This document shows positions 1 to 10,000 of a stretch of 64,000 nucleotides of DNA, one piece after another; position 1 is the stretch's first letter, and the number at the start of each line of letters is the position of its first letter. The position numbers and the translations under genes are program-made. The stretch spans positions 1-64,000 of the forward strand of contig NZ_RQGH01000033.1 in the NCBI RefSeq assembly GCF_004769635.1, written 5' to 3'. The DNA comes from Leptospira jelokensis (GTDB lineage: Bacteria; Spirochaetota; Leptospiria; Leptospirales; Leptospiraceae). The notes under the pieces were generated by a model that was not told the DNA's origin, did no database searches, and saw nothing but the letters and a program-made list of their open reading frames with translations.

Positions 1-3000
1 TCGGTATTTGTCAGATAATGATTCACGTAAAATCACTTCCTGGCTTCCAGCTTCAGCGGATCGGAAGTAACGGACCAATTCTCGGTAAATTGATTTATTA
101 TCAGGGAAAAGTTCCCGTCCAAGTGACTTACCACCTGCAAAACTAAGCAAATACGTTTTTTTACCTAAATCAAAAATACCATGAAACTCTTGTTTGCCGA
201 TCATTTTCTTTTTTAATTTTTCTGCATAAATATCAAAAGTTGGGATGTCCCTTACATATAGTAATTCATTTGAATATCTCTCCGAAGTGTAACGAAAGAT
301 TTCCCTTGCCACCGCTAAGTCAAAAAAACTTTCAGAACTGTTTTTATCCAAACATTGTTGCAAGAGGTATTGGAATAAAAATTCATATTCTTTTTTCAAG
401 TCTGGACTTAAATATTCATTTTTGTTTTTTCGATTTAAATCGTTTACTAAGGATATATAATCTTCTGGTTTTTTACTCTTGGCTAACTCGTATACTTTCT
501 GAAATGAATTTTCTGGATACTTACCATTACCCGTTTGTTTTTTGAGGTAATCACGTTTCCATAGAAAATCATTCCACTTGTCCAACCAATAGGAATTCCC
601 TGGCCCTAAATCATTCGTTTGTTTTTGAATTTTAGACACCAAGGACTCAGCGAGTTCAAAGTCACCTCGCAGATACAATGTTTTTGCGAATTCTAATTGA
701 AAAAACAAAACTCGATAATTTCGCCCCTCCGCTTCTTCCATTTGCAAGAGTAATTCAAACAAAGAATTCACTTCTTGGTTTTTCTGAAATGGAATGGAAT
801 TCACTAACAAATGAAAAAACAAACTTCGATTCAAATGGGAAAGTTTTGTTAAGACTGATTGCCCATTGGTTAAATATTCTGGAGTTAAGGTAAGTACTTC
901 AGTATAACCTGTTTGTAATAAATCCTTCCAAGAGGAATAAAGTTTCAATCGATAGGAATCATAAATAGAATCGGAATAACCAAATTTCGTGAAATCTCGA
1001 GAGAGGATCTTTTCATCGAACTGTTTCCAATCTTTTTTAAATCCATAATTATAGGCTGATGTTGAATTCAGAGGAGTGATGTAAATATCTTTGTCACCAA
1101 ATACAAAAGCTTTGTGGAAATATATTTCCAAAATTCGATTTTTTACTACATTTTTTTCTTTTGCAGTTTTAGCGAACGAGGAGAGTTTTTTTGTTTCTCT
1201 TTCTGCCTCATGAAACATATAATTCTGGATGTATAAACTACCCAATCGATAGGCTTGTAAAAAGGGATCTTCTTCTTTTTCTACTTTAGCCCGTGTTTCG
1301 TCTTTGGATTTAAAATCATTTAATTTTCCACTTCTCAGCTGCGAATAAAATCCAAGAGCTCCTAAATAGAGATCACGTTCATCCCCAATGAAATTTTTTG
1401 ATTCATAAGAACAATCTTCCTTTTCCTTGGAAGAAAAACAGGAGACTAAATATTCGTATCGGATTTGATTTTGATAAGGAGAGTTTTCATATTTTTTCCA
1501 CAACGGTCTAAAAATTGATTTTTTGGAAACGAGTGGAAAGATCTCAGTTCGCAGTTTTGCCAATTTCAATTCTAATGCTGGTAGTTTTTCATTTGCATCA
1601 TCTAACAAAGTAGATGCGGTATAATAATTCTCATATGCCTCGTTTATTTCTTTAGCTTTTTCATTCTGAAAACCCAACTCCATAAACTGAATGGCACTTT
1701 GGGTTAAGTTTTCATTGGAAATTTTAAATGGCCTCCAATTCCCTATGATAAAAGATTTTTGTCTTTTAGCAAAATCTTCAAGCGGAGAAGGAACGTATTC
1801 CTTTTCTTGTTTTAGATCAACGGGAATGATATTCTGAATTCTTTTGGAACGTAAAACTTCGTAGATATATCCCAGCTTATCCCAATGTTTTTGAGAAACA
1901 AAATTATCTTGGCTTAACCCAACAATCGAAATTTCCGATCCACTGCCTTGGAACATTTCTCGCAGAGGTAATACTTGCGCACCATCATCACCGAATAAAC
2001 TCCTTTGGTTTTCCAATTTTTCTTTCGAGATCAAATAGTCAGTATTGGATAAAAGAATTCCTAAATTCCCTTCATTCACAGTTCTAATATGTGAATCTCG
2101 AAACTTCTGCTCATCACCTCCAAAAACAGTCACCCATTTCAGTCGCCTTTCATTGCGTTCATCAAAAAGTTCATTATGATTTCGATCAAAAATAATGGAT
2201 GGATGTTTGCCCTGTTGTTTTGCAAACGAGACAATATGATTTAACATTTGCCCATCGATCCTTTTGCCTAGTAATTGAATTTGAGGGAATTCATACATTA
2301 GGTTTGGAGTACAAGCATTTACATTTGATTCTGCATTACAGATTTGATGGGTCTGTTTCCCATCTTTAAAATAAAAACTGTGGATCATATTTCCAATTTG
2401 GAAATACCCATTCCATTCGGAAAAAAATCGATCATTTGGACTTCGGCTTGGTTCTAAAAAGGATTTTCGTTCGGGTGAGATGGTTTTTAACTTTTCTAAT
2501 AGATTTGATAATCGATTGGATTCAGATGTTTCCTGTTTGAGAAGTGAGGTAACGGATTCTCTTTTGATCGTTTTTTCTATGGTTTGCGATGCAATCCGTT
2601 TGTATTGGTTGTACCATTTTCGAAGGTCTTGATAATTTAAATTAAGTTTTGAATCTTCGAATTCAAACTGAGCAGATATTAAATCACGAAATAATTCCAA
2701 ACTGCGAAAGTTTTCCCAAAGATTCACCAATGGTATGAAATTCGATTTTTGTAATTGTACCTTTGAATATATGTCTAAAAAGCCAACCAATCTTTGTTTA
2801 GGCGTAAACATCCGAACCGGCAAATTGGTTTGGTAAGTTTGGTAAGCATCTTTTAAGTAAGGATCAAATTTACCTTTGGAGTCTGCACTTTCAAATTCCC
2901 ATTTGGAACGAATGACATTAGACCAAAATCTTTCTTCATCCAAACGAAATTCATAGGCCATCTCCGACGTTTCTTTCCATTTTTTCTCAGCCATCAGTTC

Positions 3001-3015
3001 ATCACCTAGCATCAT
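1..3015 (-). CDS. Large TPR/CHAT-like protein, 3' part of a broken giant gene (runs off the window)
   Basis: One open frame runs on the minus strand from about 3078 to the left edge without a stop, giving more than 1,000 residues. It is mostly helical and TPR-like. The last residues visible contain a strand pattern (FHGIFDLGKKTYLLSFAGG, then an SLSDKYR helix) that resembles the start of a CHAT protease domain; any catalytic His/Cys would lie outside the window. A similar strand pattern (GNMIHSFYFKDGKQ) near residue 225 may be an earlier degenerate copy. I took the first ATG (3015), but neither it nor the ATGs at 3012 and 2994 has a Shine-Dalgarno sequence, and the TPR-like sequence continues upstream of them (VLLNLYSIYMM). 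This suggests that the piece was once the continuation of the gene ending at 3587, now cut off by the inversion at 3049-3746. The CHAT call is tentative; the open frame itself is certain. Confidence 0.5.
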   Translation of the reverse strand, partial: MMLGDELMAEKKWKETSEMAYEFRLDEERFWSNVIRSKWEFESADSKGKFDPYLKDAYQTYQTNLPVRMFTPKQRLVGFLDIYSKVQLQKSNFIPLVNLWENFRSLELFRDLISAQFEFEDSKLNLNYQDLRKWYNQYKRIASQTIEKTIKRESVTSLLKQETSESNRLSNLLEKLKTISPERKSFLEPSRSPNDRFFSEWNGYFQIGNMIHSFYFKDGKQTHQICNAESNVNACTPNLMYEFPQIQLLGKRIDGQMLNHIVSFAKQQGKHPSIIFDRNHNELFDERNERRLKWVTVFGGDEQKFRDSHIRTVNEGNLGILLSNTDYLISKEKLENQRSLFGDDGAQVLPLREMFQGSGSEISIVGLSQDNFVSQKHWDKLGYIYEVLRSKRIQNIIPVDLKQEKEYVPSPLEDFAKRQKSFIIGNWRPFKISNENLTQSAIQFMELGFQNEKAKEINEAYENYYTASTLLDDANEKLPALELKLAKLRTEIFPLVSKKSIFRPLWKKYENSPYQNQIRYEYLVSCFSSKEKEDCSYESKNFIGDERDLYLGALGFYSQLRSGKLNDFKSKDETRAKVEKEEDPFLQAYRLGSLYIQNYMFHEAERETKKLSSFAKTAKEKNVVKNRILEIYFHKAFVFGDKDIYITPLNSTSAYNYGFKKDWKQFDEKILSRDFTKFGYSDSIYDSYRLKLYSSWKDLLQTGYTEVLTLTPEYLTNGQSVLTKLSHLNRSLFFHLLVNSIPFQKNQEVNSLFELLLQMEEAEGRNYRVLFFQLEFAKTLYLRGDFELAESLVSKIQKQTNDLGPGNSYWLDKWNDFLWKRDYLKKQTGNGKYPENSFQKVYELAKSKKPEDYISLVNDLNRKNKNEYLSPDLKKEYEFLFQYLLQQCLDKNSSESFFDLAVAREIFRYTSERYSNELLYVRDIPTFDIYAEKLKKKMIGKQEFHGIFDLGKKTYLLSFAGGKSLGRELFPDNKSIYRELVRYFRSAEAGSQEVILRESLSDKYR

Positions 3016-3048
3016 GTAAATGGAATATAAATTCAGTAATACCCTTAC

Positions 3049-3746
3049 TCTAGTTTGCCTATAACAAAGAAGTAAAGTTCATTAGTCCAATCAACTTATC
3101 AAACTACTTGGCGATCGCCTTTCAAAAAAGTGGTCGTTTCCGAGATTCCTATCAAATGTTGGATCTGGCAGAAATGGAATATAAGGATTCTAAAGAATCG
3201 TTGTATAGCCGTTGGAAGAAGTGGAGTTTATGGAATTTAGTTCTCGGAGACAATGTTCGGGTGATTGGAGATGGCCGATTCCCAGGCGAGTTCCCACACG
3301 ACTTTAAATATTTATTAACACTAGGTATCCGAATTGAAAATCATATCGAACAAGAAGAGTATGTTGCCGCCCTTAACGAAATCCATAATCGTAACGATTT
3401 GATCACGTCAAAAGGATTGGATGGAACCATCATTGGAAAAAATATTTTAGCGAAATCAAGGCAAGTGGAAGCTCAGATTTACCAAAAGAGTGATCTTTTG
3501 GAAGAAGCTAACAAGCGGTATCAGGAACTAGTGGAAGTTCTTTTTAAATCCGCCACCAACAAAGATTTGGATAAACTTTTTCATAATTATAGCCAATCAG
3601 TTTTTATGATCCAAGAGGCATTTGGATTACAGGATGGAATTAAAAAAAATGTTTTAACCGAATATTTTTCTGATTTGAAATCTTGGAAAGAAAGAGAGTT
3701 GGCAAATTGTAAACAGGGCCTGGAAACTTGTTTTACAAATTTTAGA
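3049..3746. other. Inverted DNA segment with short imperfect inverted repeats
   Basis: The right boundary holds CAAATTTTAGA (3736-3746). The left boundary holds TCTAGTTTG (3049-3057), which is the reverse complement of the right element with two bases missing and one changed. The enclosed 678 bp is exactly 226 codons. Inverting it, with the 11-bp form at both junctions, restores one uninterrupted reading frame across 6421 to 1. With the 9-bp form at the second junction the frame would instead stop at an in-frame TAG just after the join. No recombinase gene lies in the window. The alternatives are phase-variable inversion, a fixed one-off inversion and an assembly mis-join. Confidence 0.5.
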
Positions 3747-3788
3747 ATTTCCGCCTTACGAACATCAGTCATCGTTCCTGTTGCATAA
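3054..3788 (+). pseudogene. Inverted middle piece of the giant TPR gene
   Basis: This plus-strand frame is open from 3054 (after a TAG at 3051) to 3788. Its composition is clearly protein-like with TPR-type helices, for example SNYLAIAFQKSGRFRDSY and LLEEANKRYQELVEVL. The only early start is a TTG at 3108, with no ribosome-binding site and after apparently coding sequence. Its two neighbours are both on the minus strand and end or begin abruptly here. Reversing bases about 3058-3735 joins the upstream gene in frame (ILKF then AYNKEVKF) and this piece in frame to the downstream gene (ETCFTNFR then VRVLLNLY). Past about 3746 the plus-strand frame (ISALRTSVIVPVA) is antisense to the neighbour and probably not real protein. 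Best read as an inverted internal exon-like piece of one gene; an independent small gene is less likely. Confidence 0.5.
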
Positions 3789-6421
3789 TAATAAGATTCA
3801 TAAGTTACATACTTATTGATCAAATAATAAGAATAACCATATAAGGTAGCTAAATCCAAATAAGGCCTTGCCCTAGGAACTGCTTGTTTATAATATAACT
3901 CTGTCCATCCAAGTGCCTTCGCAGACAATACCTCAATTTTTTCAAAATCTTTTATGTTTACAATCCCTCGAACAAGTTCCCTATCGGTCACGATAGAAGT
4001 GATACTTGCCAAGTTGCCAATCAGATTGAGTTTATCCTTACTCAGGATATTGATTTGATTTAAGAGTGCACGTTCTTCTTCTTCCCTGATCTTTTTACCA
4101 TAACTAAAGATAGTATCCACCATCTTTCTTTGGTAATAAATCGCGTATTCTTTGTACAATGAATCTAAATACAAATTCCTTGTTTTAACCAAAAACATAT
4201 TTTGGTTATTAAAAAAATAGTGAAATGATGATTGTAATAAGTCCCCTATTCTTTCAAATTCAACGGCTTTGTTTTCAAAATAAAAAAATGCACTTTTGAT
4301 ATCTTCCGCACCCAAATCCACTCCAAGCAATGGATCATAGAACTCTAAATAAATTTTTAAATTCCGAAGGGCATCAGAAGTATTCCCTGCTGCTTTTTGG
4401 TTATAATACTTTAAGAGGTTGGCACGTAATAAAATCGGGTTCTTGTATTCGGCCATAAAACTACGGGTCTCAAAGACCGATGGTTTCCCAGGAGGTTCCA
4501 AATCCATTTGAATGGGGATTGGAATTATGGAGTCCAATACTTGATTGGATTCATTATATCGGCGCAAATCAGAAAGTGCTTTTGCTTTAACAAATAGGAG
4601 AGTTTGTTTGAAAACCTGGTTTTTTGGAGCACCATTTCCATCCAATACCGAATTCACATAACTTAAAACGAGTTCACTATTTTTGGAATCAGTGATTTTA
4701 AAGATTACATCCTCCAAAAGATAACGTAAATCTCGTTTACGGTCATTTGAAAATAAATGGCTCGGATCATTTAAAAAAATTTGTTTTTCCTTCTCCCAAG
4801 AGAGAATCATATCTTCATAAAAACTCGATAACTGATTTTCGTTAGGATTAAACTCATATCCACCTAATCTACGTTTAATTTCATCTATTTGATGATAATT
4901 TGGATAAAACAAATAAATTTTCGATAAAACCTCTTTTGCAGAGGCATATTTTTTTTCTTTTTCGAGTTGATCTGATAAAAGGTGGTATAATACAGCTTCA
5001 CCATCTAAGGTAAACTTTGTATGAACACTTTGTTTGATTTCATTATCCAAATTAAATGACAAGCCATTTTGTTTTGCTTCATTCCATTTGAGTAAGAGGA
5101 TAGCAAATTGGTTTTTTTCTAACTCAACTTTTCTTTTGAAATTTTTGATCAGATTTTTTGCTTCTTCGGATTTACCAACCCGATTCAATGTGGAATACTT
5201 TAGATACACCACTTGTGCTTCATAAACGGGAAATAGTGGATCTTCTGAATAAAAAAGTTCAACCGAATCCAATGCTAAAAAATAAGACTCGATGCTTTGC
5301 CCTGGAGATAAGGTCTTTGAATACTGAAATTGTTCTTTGATATTTGGTTGTTTAGGAATGGATCCATTTTCTGGAATAAAATAAATATTAATCGCATTGA
5401 AATAAGATGCGGAAAATAAGATCGACCCACCATTAAAATTGGAATACCTGACATCAAAATTGGATGTTTCCCCTGATGAGAGAACACGTTCTTCTCCCGT
5501 TGTTAAGTTCTTTTTGACTAAAAGGCTATGGTCTCTGTCATCCAAACGTCCGTTTCCATTGGTATCTTTACGAATCGAAGCATAATATAAATTTTTCGAC
5601 CGACTATCCACCGTAGGAGAAAAATCAAGAAATTGATCGTTTGTGATCCGGTTCACCGATCGATTCGAAAGTTGGAATTGGTAAACTTCACCTTTTTTAT
5701 CTTCAAAATACGAAACAAAATAAATAAATTGCCCATCAGAAGAAACATATGGTGAAGTAACACCGACTGTTGTTAGCTGGTTGATTTCTTTTAGTTGATT
5801 GAGCTGGATAGAACATAAATTCGGAATGCCTGGAGTGAACCGATCAGAAACAAAATAAATCGTTTTTCCATCGGGTGACCAAACTGGATCTGTATCAATG
5901 ATGCCTTTTTGGTACTCGCCTTTTCGATTTGGTTGGTTTGTGAGATTGACAAACTCATCACTGATAAAACGATTTCCTTTCAGATATTCTTTGATCCATT
6001 CTTCAGTTTCAATAGGCAACAAAACCAAATCACCTTCCGAATCAAATTCTTCGGACACAAATACAAGGTATTTTCCATCCGGTGAAATGGCTGGTTTCGT
6101 TTCCGAAAAAGAATTATCAGTGATGGGAACAACGATGGAGCTCTGTAGGTCACGAAACCAAACGTCAAAATTACCTTTTTGGTCTGTTGCATAAAAAAGA
6201 TAACGACCATCCTTAGTGGTAGAACTGTATAAATTATTTCCCCTTTGCACTGTTAGCGGGAATGGTTTTGATTGCGATGGAGAAAAATAATTTTTGGAAA
6301 TAGCCGAATAATCAAAATTTACATTCGAATATTTTACATTGGATTGGAATAAAGCACAATTGGTGGCAAAAAAATAGATAAAAAATAAAAGGAATAAAAT
6401 GAAACGTTGGTTGGATTTCAT
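3587..6421 (-). CDS. Secreted lipoprotein with PD40 beta-propeller and TPR helices, 5' part of the broken giant gene
   Basis: The start at 6421 overlaps the previous stop as ATGA, which fits translational coupling; an ATG at 6436 is the alternative. Residues 1-25 are a signal peptide ending FFATNC, acceptable as a spirochaetal lipobox. Residues about 60-330 hold five or six TolB/PD40-type propeller blades (AISPDGKYLVFVS, VWSPDGKTIYFVSD, YVSSDGQFIYFVS). One blade contains DTNGNGRLDDRD, which has the spacing of an EF-hand or dockerin calcium loop. From about 420 the protein is TPR-like helices. Authentic sequence seems to stop at KAEILKF (about 3737); the last 50 or so residues to 3587 are antisense to the inverted piece and probably artefactual. 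In the restored order the protein would continue into the pieces at 3054-3746 and 3048-1. It is the last gene of the run starting near 11.3 kb. Confidence 0.5.
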   Translation of the reverse strand: MKSNQRFILFLLFFIYFFATNCALFQSNVKYSNVNFDYSAISKNYFSPSQSKPFPLTVQRGNNLYSSTTKDGRYLFYATDQKGNFDVWFRDLQSSIVVPITDNSFSETKPAISPDGKYLVFVSEEFDSEGDLVLLPIETEEWIKEYLKGNRFISDEFVNLTNQPNRKGEYQKGIIDTDPVWSPDGKTIYFVSDRFTPGIPNLCSIQLNQLKEINQLTTVGVTSPYVSSDGQFIYFVSYFEDKKGEVYQFQLSNRSVNRITNDQFLDFSPTVDSRSKNLYYASIRKDTNGNGRLDDRDHSLLVKKNLTTGEERVLSSGETSNFDVRYSNFNGGSILFSASYFNAINIYFIPENGSIPKQPNIKEQFQYSKTLSPGQSIESYFLALDSVELFYSEDPLFPVYEAQVVYLKYSTLNRVGKSEEAKNLIKNFKRKVELEKNQFAILLLKWNEAKQNGLSFNLDNEIKQSVHTKFTLDGEAVLYHLLSDQLEKEKKYASAKEVLSKIYLFYPNYHQIDEIKRRLGGYEFNPNENQLSSFYEDMILSWEKEKQIFLNDPSHLFSNDRKRDLRYLLEDVIFKITDSKNSELVLSYVNSVLDGNGAPKNQVFKQTLLFVKAKALSDLRRYNESNQVLDSIIPIPIQMDLEPPGKPSVFETRSFMAEYKNPILLRANLLKYYNQKAAGNTSDALRNLKIYLEFYDPLLGVDLGAEDIKSAFFYFENKAVEFERIGDLLQSSFHYFFNNQNMFLVKTRNLYLDSLYKEYAIYYQRKMVDTIFSYGKKIREEEERALLNQINILSKDKLNLIGNLASITSIVTDRELVRGIVNIKDFEKIEVLSAKALGWTELYYKQAVPRARPYLDLATLYGYSYYLINKYVTYESYYYATGTMTDVRKAEILKFVKQVSRPCLQFANSLSFQDFKSEKYSVKTFFLIPSCNPNASWIIKTDWL

Positions 6422-6993
6422 TGGTATTTTTCCCATCGACCAAGTGTTGTTTCAAAGTATTCTCCAATCGAAATATTTTTATAATACTCATCAATGAGTG
6501 ATTGTTTGAGTTTGAGTAATTCGTCTTCCTTTTTTCCTTTTTTCTTTTGAGTGGATATTTCTTTTTCCATGATGAACTTTCTAGACTCATTTAGAAATAG
6601 GATTACGTCCTCCACTCGTTTTCGTTTTGCTGGGATTTCATAATGTACATATGTAGGCAAAGAAGATGCCAATGGATTAATTTTGACAAAACCAAGTGGT
6701 GTTTCACCCAAAATTCCATCTGCTTTGTATTTCTTAATTTCAGTGGAAAGATAATTTAATCGTACGCGGTGGGCTCGAATTTCTGGATCGGAATCTTCTT
6801 TCGCCAATCTTTCTTGGTTATTTTGTCCGTTGGTGGAAGATTGGATGGAACCAATCATCCATCCTTCTTTCTCCAATTCACGATCTTCACCTACCATCTG
6901 TTTTTCGGCGGCAGTTTGCGCATTGGTAATGGTAATAGGAGGTACTTTTAAACTACATCCCATCAGTAAAAAAATAACCAATATACGTTTCAT
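6418..6993 (-). CDS. DUF1318/YdbL-like lipoprotein
   Basis: A 191-residue lipoprotein: the signal peptide ends FLLMGC, with Cys13 as the lipid anchor. The C-terminal half follows the pattern of E. coli YdbL (DUF1318): an ILGETPLGFVKI segment matching its GxxGETxxG motif, a run of charged helices containing ESRKF, and a closing SIGEYFETTLGRW that matches the GEY...G.W ending. In E. coli, YdbL works with YnbE and the inner-membrane AsmA-type protein YdbH in phospholipid transport between membranes. Here the gene directly follows an AsmA/YdbH-like gene with a 7-base gap, so the same partnership is likely. A GAGG ribosome-binding site precedes the ATG. Its stop overlaps the next start as ATGA. 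The family match is by eye; lipoprotein status is secure. Confidence 0.5.
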   Translation of the reverse strand: MKRILVIFLLMGCSLKVPPITITNAQTAAEKQMVGEDRELEKEGWMIGSIQSSTNGQNNQERLAKEDSDPEIRAHRVRLNYLSTEIKKYKADGILGETPLGFVKINPLASSLPTYVHYEIPAKRKRVEDVILFLNESRKFIMEKEISTQKKKGKKEDELLKLKQSLIDEYYKNISIGEYFETTLGRWEKYQ

Positions 6994-7000
6994 AACTACC

Positions 7001-10000
7001 TCACTCTTGGTATGTCTGGATTTCGTTTTGTGCTCTTTTCAAAAAGTTGGCAAGAGGCATCCTTTGTTGCGAAATTTTCCCATCTTCTAAATTCATAATT
7101 AAAGACAATAAAGACCTATCAAAGTAAACATCTGCGTAAACCAATCCCTTAGATAAAGAAACATCAATTTTACTGATAGGATAACTATCAGTGATCCTAT
7201 CGATTAAAAAGTTCTGAGCTGAAATTACATTGAGTGCACTTTTCCCAAAATCCCTTCCGATCTGAAAGATAGAAAAAAATAAGTCTAAGTTAGCAATGGG
7301 TTCACTCAAATCTCTGACTTTGATATTCAAATCAGCTTTGAGTTTCCCATCGTCAATTTTGTCCCTAACCTTAGGAGCCATTAATTGTTTGAGATCAATG
7401 TCTCGAATGAGTAAATTCCCACGAAACTCCATGGACTTAGGATCTAAATTCCCCAAATTCAAAACTAAATTTTTACCTAAAATGATTCCATCCATGGAAT
7501 AGGATTTAAGTGATTCGATGTTTGCAAAATTTTCTTTGTATTCTATAAAAGCACTGAAACCAGGAGAATCGTTTTGTTTTTTTACATATTCAAATGGCAA
7601 ATTGGGAATATTCGGATGGGTTCCGATCACCTTTCCGATGGTGACATTTGGTGTGTTCATCCTTCCATAGTTTTTGATGAAAATTGATTTGTCTCCAATG
7701 ATCAAACTTTCTTCTGGTTGGAAGGCAAGATTATGTTGGATAGGAATTTTGGAATTGATTTCTTCAATTAAGTATGCCTTACAATTTTCACCAGGGCATT
7801 TTTGATTGTTATACGCCAGTGCGGGCAATTTTGTAAAAAACTCTCCATTGATATCATAATCTTTGATTTTTAAGTTTAATCCAAGGTCACCATGAACGGA
7901 AATTCCTTTGGCCAAATACTGTTTCGATTGAGAATGGATTAAAACATTCAAATCTAAATTTCCAAAATATGGGCCAAGGGGTGGTTTTTGTTTTTCCAGT
8001 TTATTCAGTTTTCCACTTAATGATGACTGTAACACACCATTAAAAGCCATAAGTTTTAATTGTTTGATTAGAATTTCATTGGCATTGGCGCCAGAGATGG
8101 AGAGATCCGTAGTTAATTTTAGATCTCTCATTTCCAATCCAGGTAAATCTGCATTTATATTTGCCGATATTTGTTTTGCATTAGGTTCTTGCACATAACG
8201 GGCATTTAATTTAATTTTTGGCTGCACACCGAGCAAATTCTGAATCGGGGAAATTTTTTCTTTTAATACAAGTGGCAGAACAACTAATAAATTCGGAGTT
8301 GTTAATTTTAAATCCAAAGCGGACAGAGAAACAAACATGGTTTGGCCCAATTGGACATTGCCTTTTACCTGCAAATCCAAGGCTTTGTTTCCTGTGATTG
8401 TCTTTTGGTCTAAGAACAAATTTGAGATTTGAATTTCTTTTAATCCAAATGGCTTATCAAAAATTAAACTTGTTTCTAAATCCAAACCTAGGTTGGAAGC
8501 AGGAGACCTTGAACGATCAATTTGGTACCGAAAACCATCAATGTTAATTTTCGATTGTAAAAACAAATTTTGAAACGTCTCCCCTAAAACGGTTAGGTTT
8601 AATTTTAATTTCCCGTTTACTCCCTTTGCATATTCACCTAATTGGAGTTTATCTAACGAGAGGGATAAATTGACCCCTGACTCTTTTGCATACTCTCCAG
8701 ATAAAAAAATCGATGTTTGGTTATATACTAATTGGGAAGGAGTGATTCGAAATGATTTTAGGAATGGCAAAGGGAATTCAGCAGTTTTTTCCTTTTGATT
8801 TGCCAAATTGAGTGTTGCTGTTAAATCTAGGTTGGCTGTCTCAACTGAATGTGGTTTCGTTGTGCCAACACGCGCATACACTTGATTTGCTTTTATTTTC
8901 ACATTGGCACTCGACTCATTCCAATTCCCGTGAATGCCAGTCCCCTCCAAAGAAAGATCACCTGATACTTTTAATTCTGGTAGAATTCCTTTTAATTGTT
9001 GTAAGGTGTTTTGCAAAGCACCCAACTGTATTTGAGAACGAACTACATCTAAATTTACGTCAGGAGTTTCTTTGGATAAATTGGAGATGGAACCAAATAA
9101 TTGGATCCATGTTTGGCCAACCACCCGAAGGTCAAATTGTTGTACCTTTAAAACATCTTCTTTTGCATCAAAATGGATATCGGTTAACAAACGTAAACCT
9201 GTTTGGACTGCCTTTCCGCGAACATCCAAGTTGATCTCATCCTTTCCCATATCGGTCGCAAATAAAAATAATTCGGGATTCTCAGTACGATCCCATTCCA
9301 ATCGCAAAGACATAGGAAAAGATTCTTTCCATTTGACCCCATTGGAATCCAGTTCTATGAGGAGTGGCCTCTCAGAATTCAAATGGACAAGAACCTCATC
9401 TAACTGGTCTAAGGCTTCAATGCCAAGTGGGATTGAAGTAAATCGATTGGTGACAAGTTTTGTTTGAAAATCAAGATTTTGAAGTGAGAAATAACGAAGG
9501 TTCCCCGTTTCTCGAATGTATTGGAGAGATATTCCTTTTAAGTTTAGATAGGCACTGAGTTGCAACGGAAGGTAGGTAGAAATTTCCGTGATAGGTTCTT
9601 TCGGTTCCTCTATTTTTGGTTCTTCCTCGGCTTCTGCCTTCGGTTTCAATAGGTAGGCTAAGTTCCACTCACCTGCTTTCTCTTCCATGCGAAGGTTGGC
9701 TTCCGTAAGGCTGATGTCTGAAATTCGGATTTTACCAAATGTGAGGAAAGGGAAATTGTAACGAAGTCGGACTTCTTTTGCTGTGAGTAGTGGGGATTCT
9801 GAAAATGGACCACCTGGAGTCACCCGCAGGTTTTGGATTTCGATTCCAAAGAATAGGGAAAAACAAGTAAACTCCCCTTCGAGTTTTGCCATTGTGAAAT
9901 GGGAAACAAGTTTTGGGAGGAGCCAATTGGCCGTAAATTGGTTAAAAACGAGTTTGTAGAGGAGGACGAGGACAAAAAGACCTCGAAAGGTTTTGGTTTT

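Noticed and set aside
240..893. Two plus-strand ORFs (101 and 71 codons)
   Set aside because: They lie antisense to the large open minus-strand frame and have protein-unlike composition.
3108..3788. An independent plus-strand gene with a TTG start
   Set aside because: No ribosome-binding site, protein-like sequence continues upstream of the TTG, and inversion of the piece rebuilds a larger frame.
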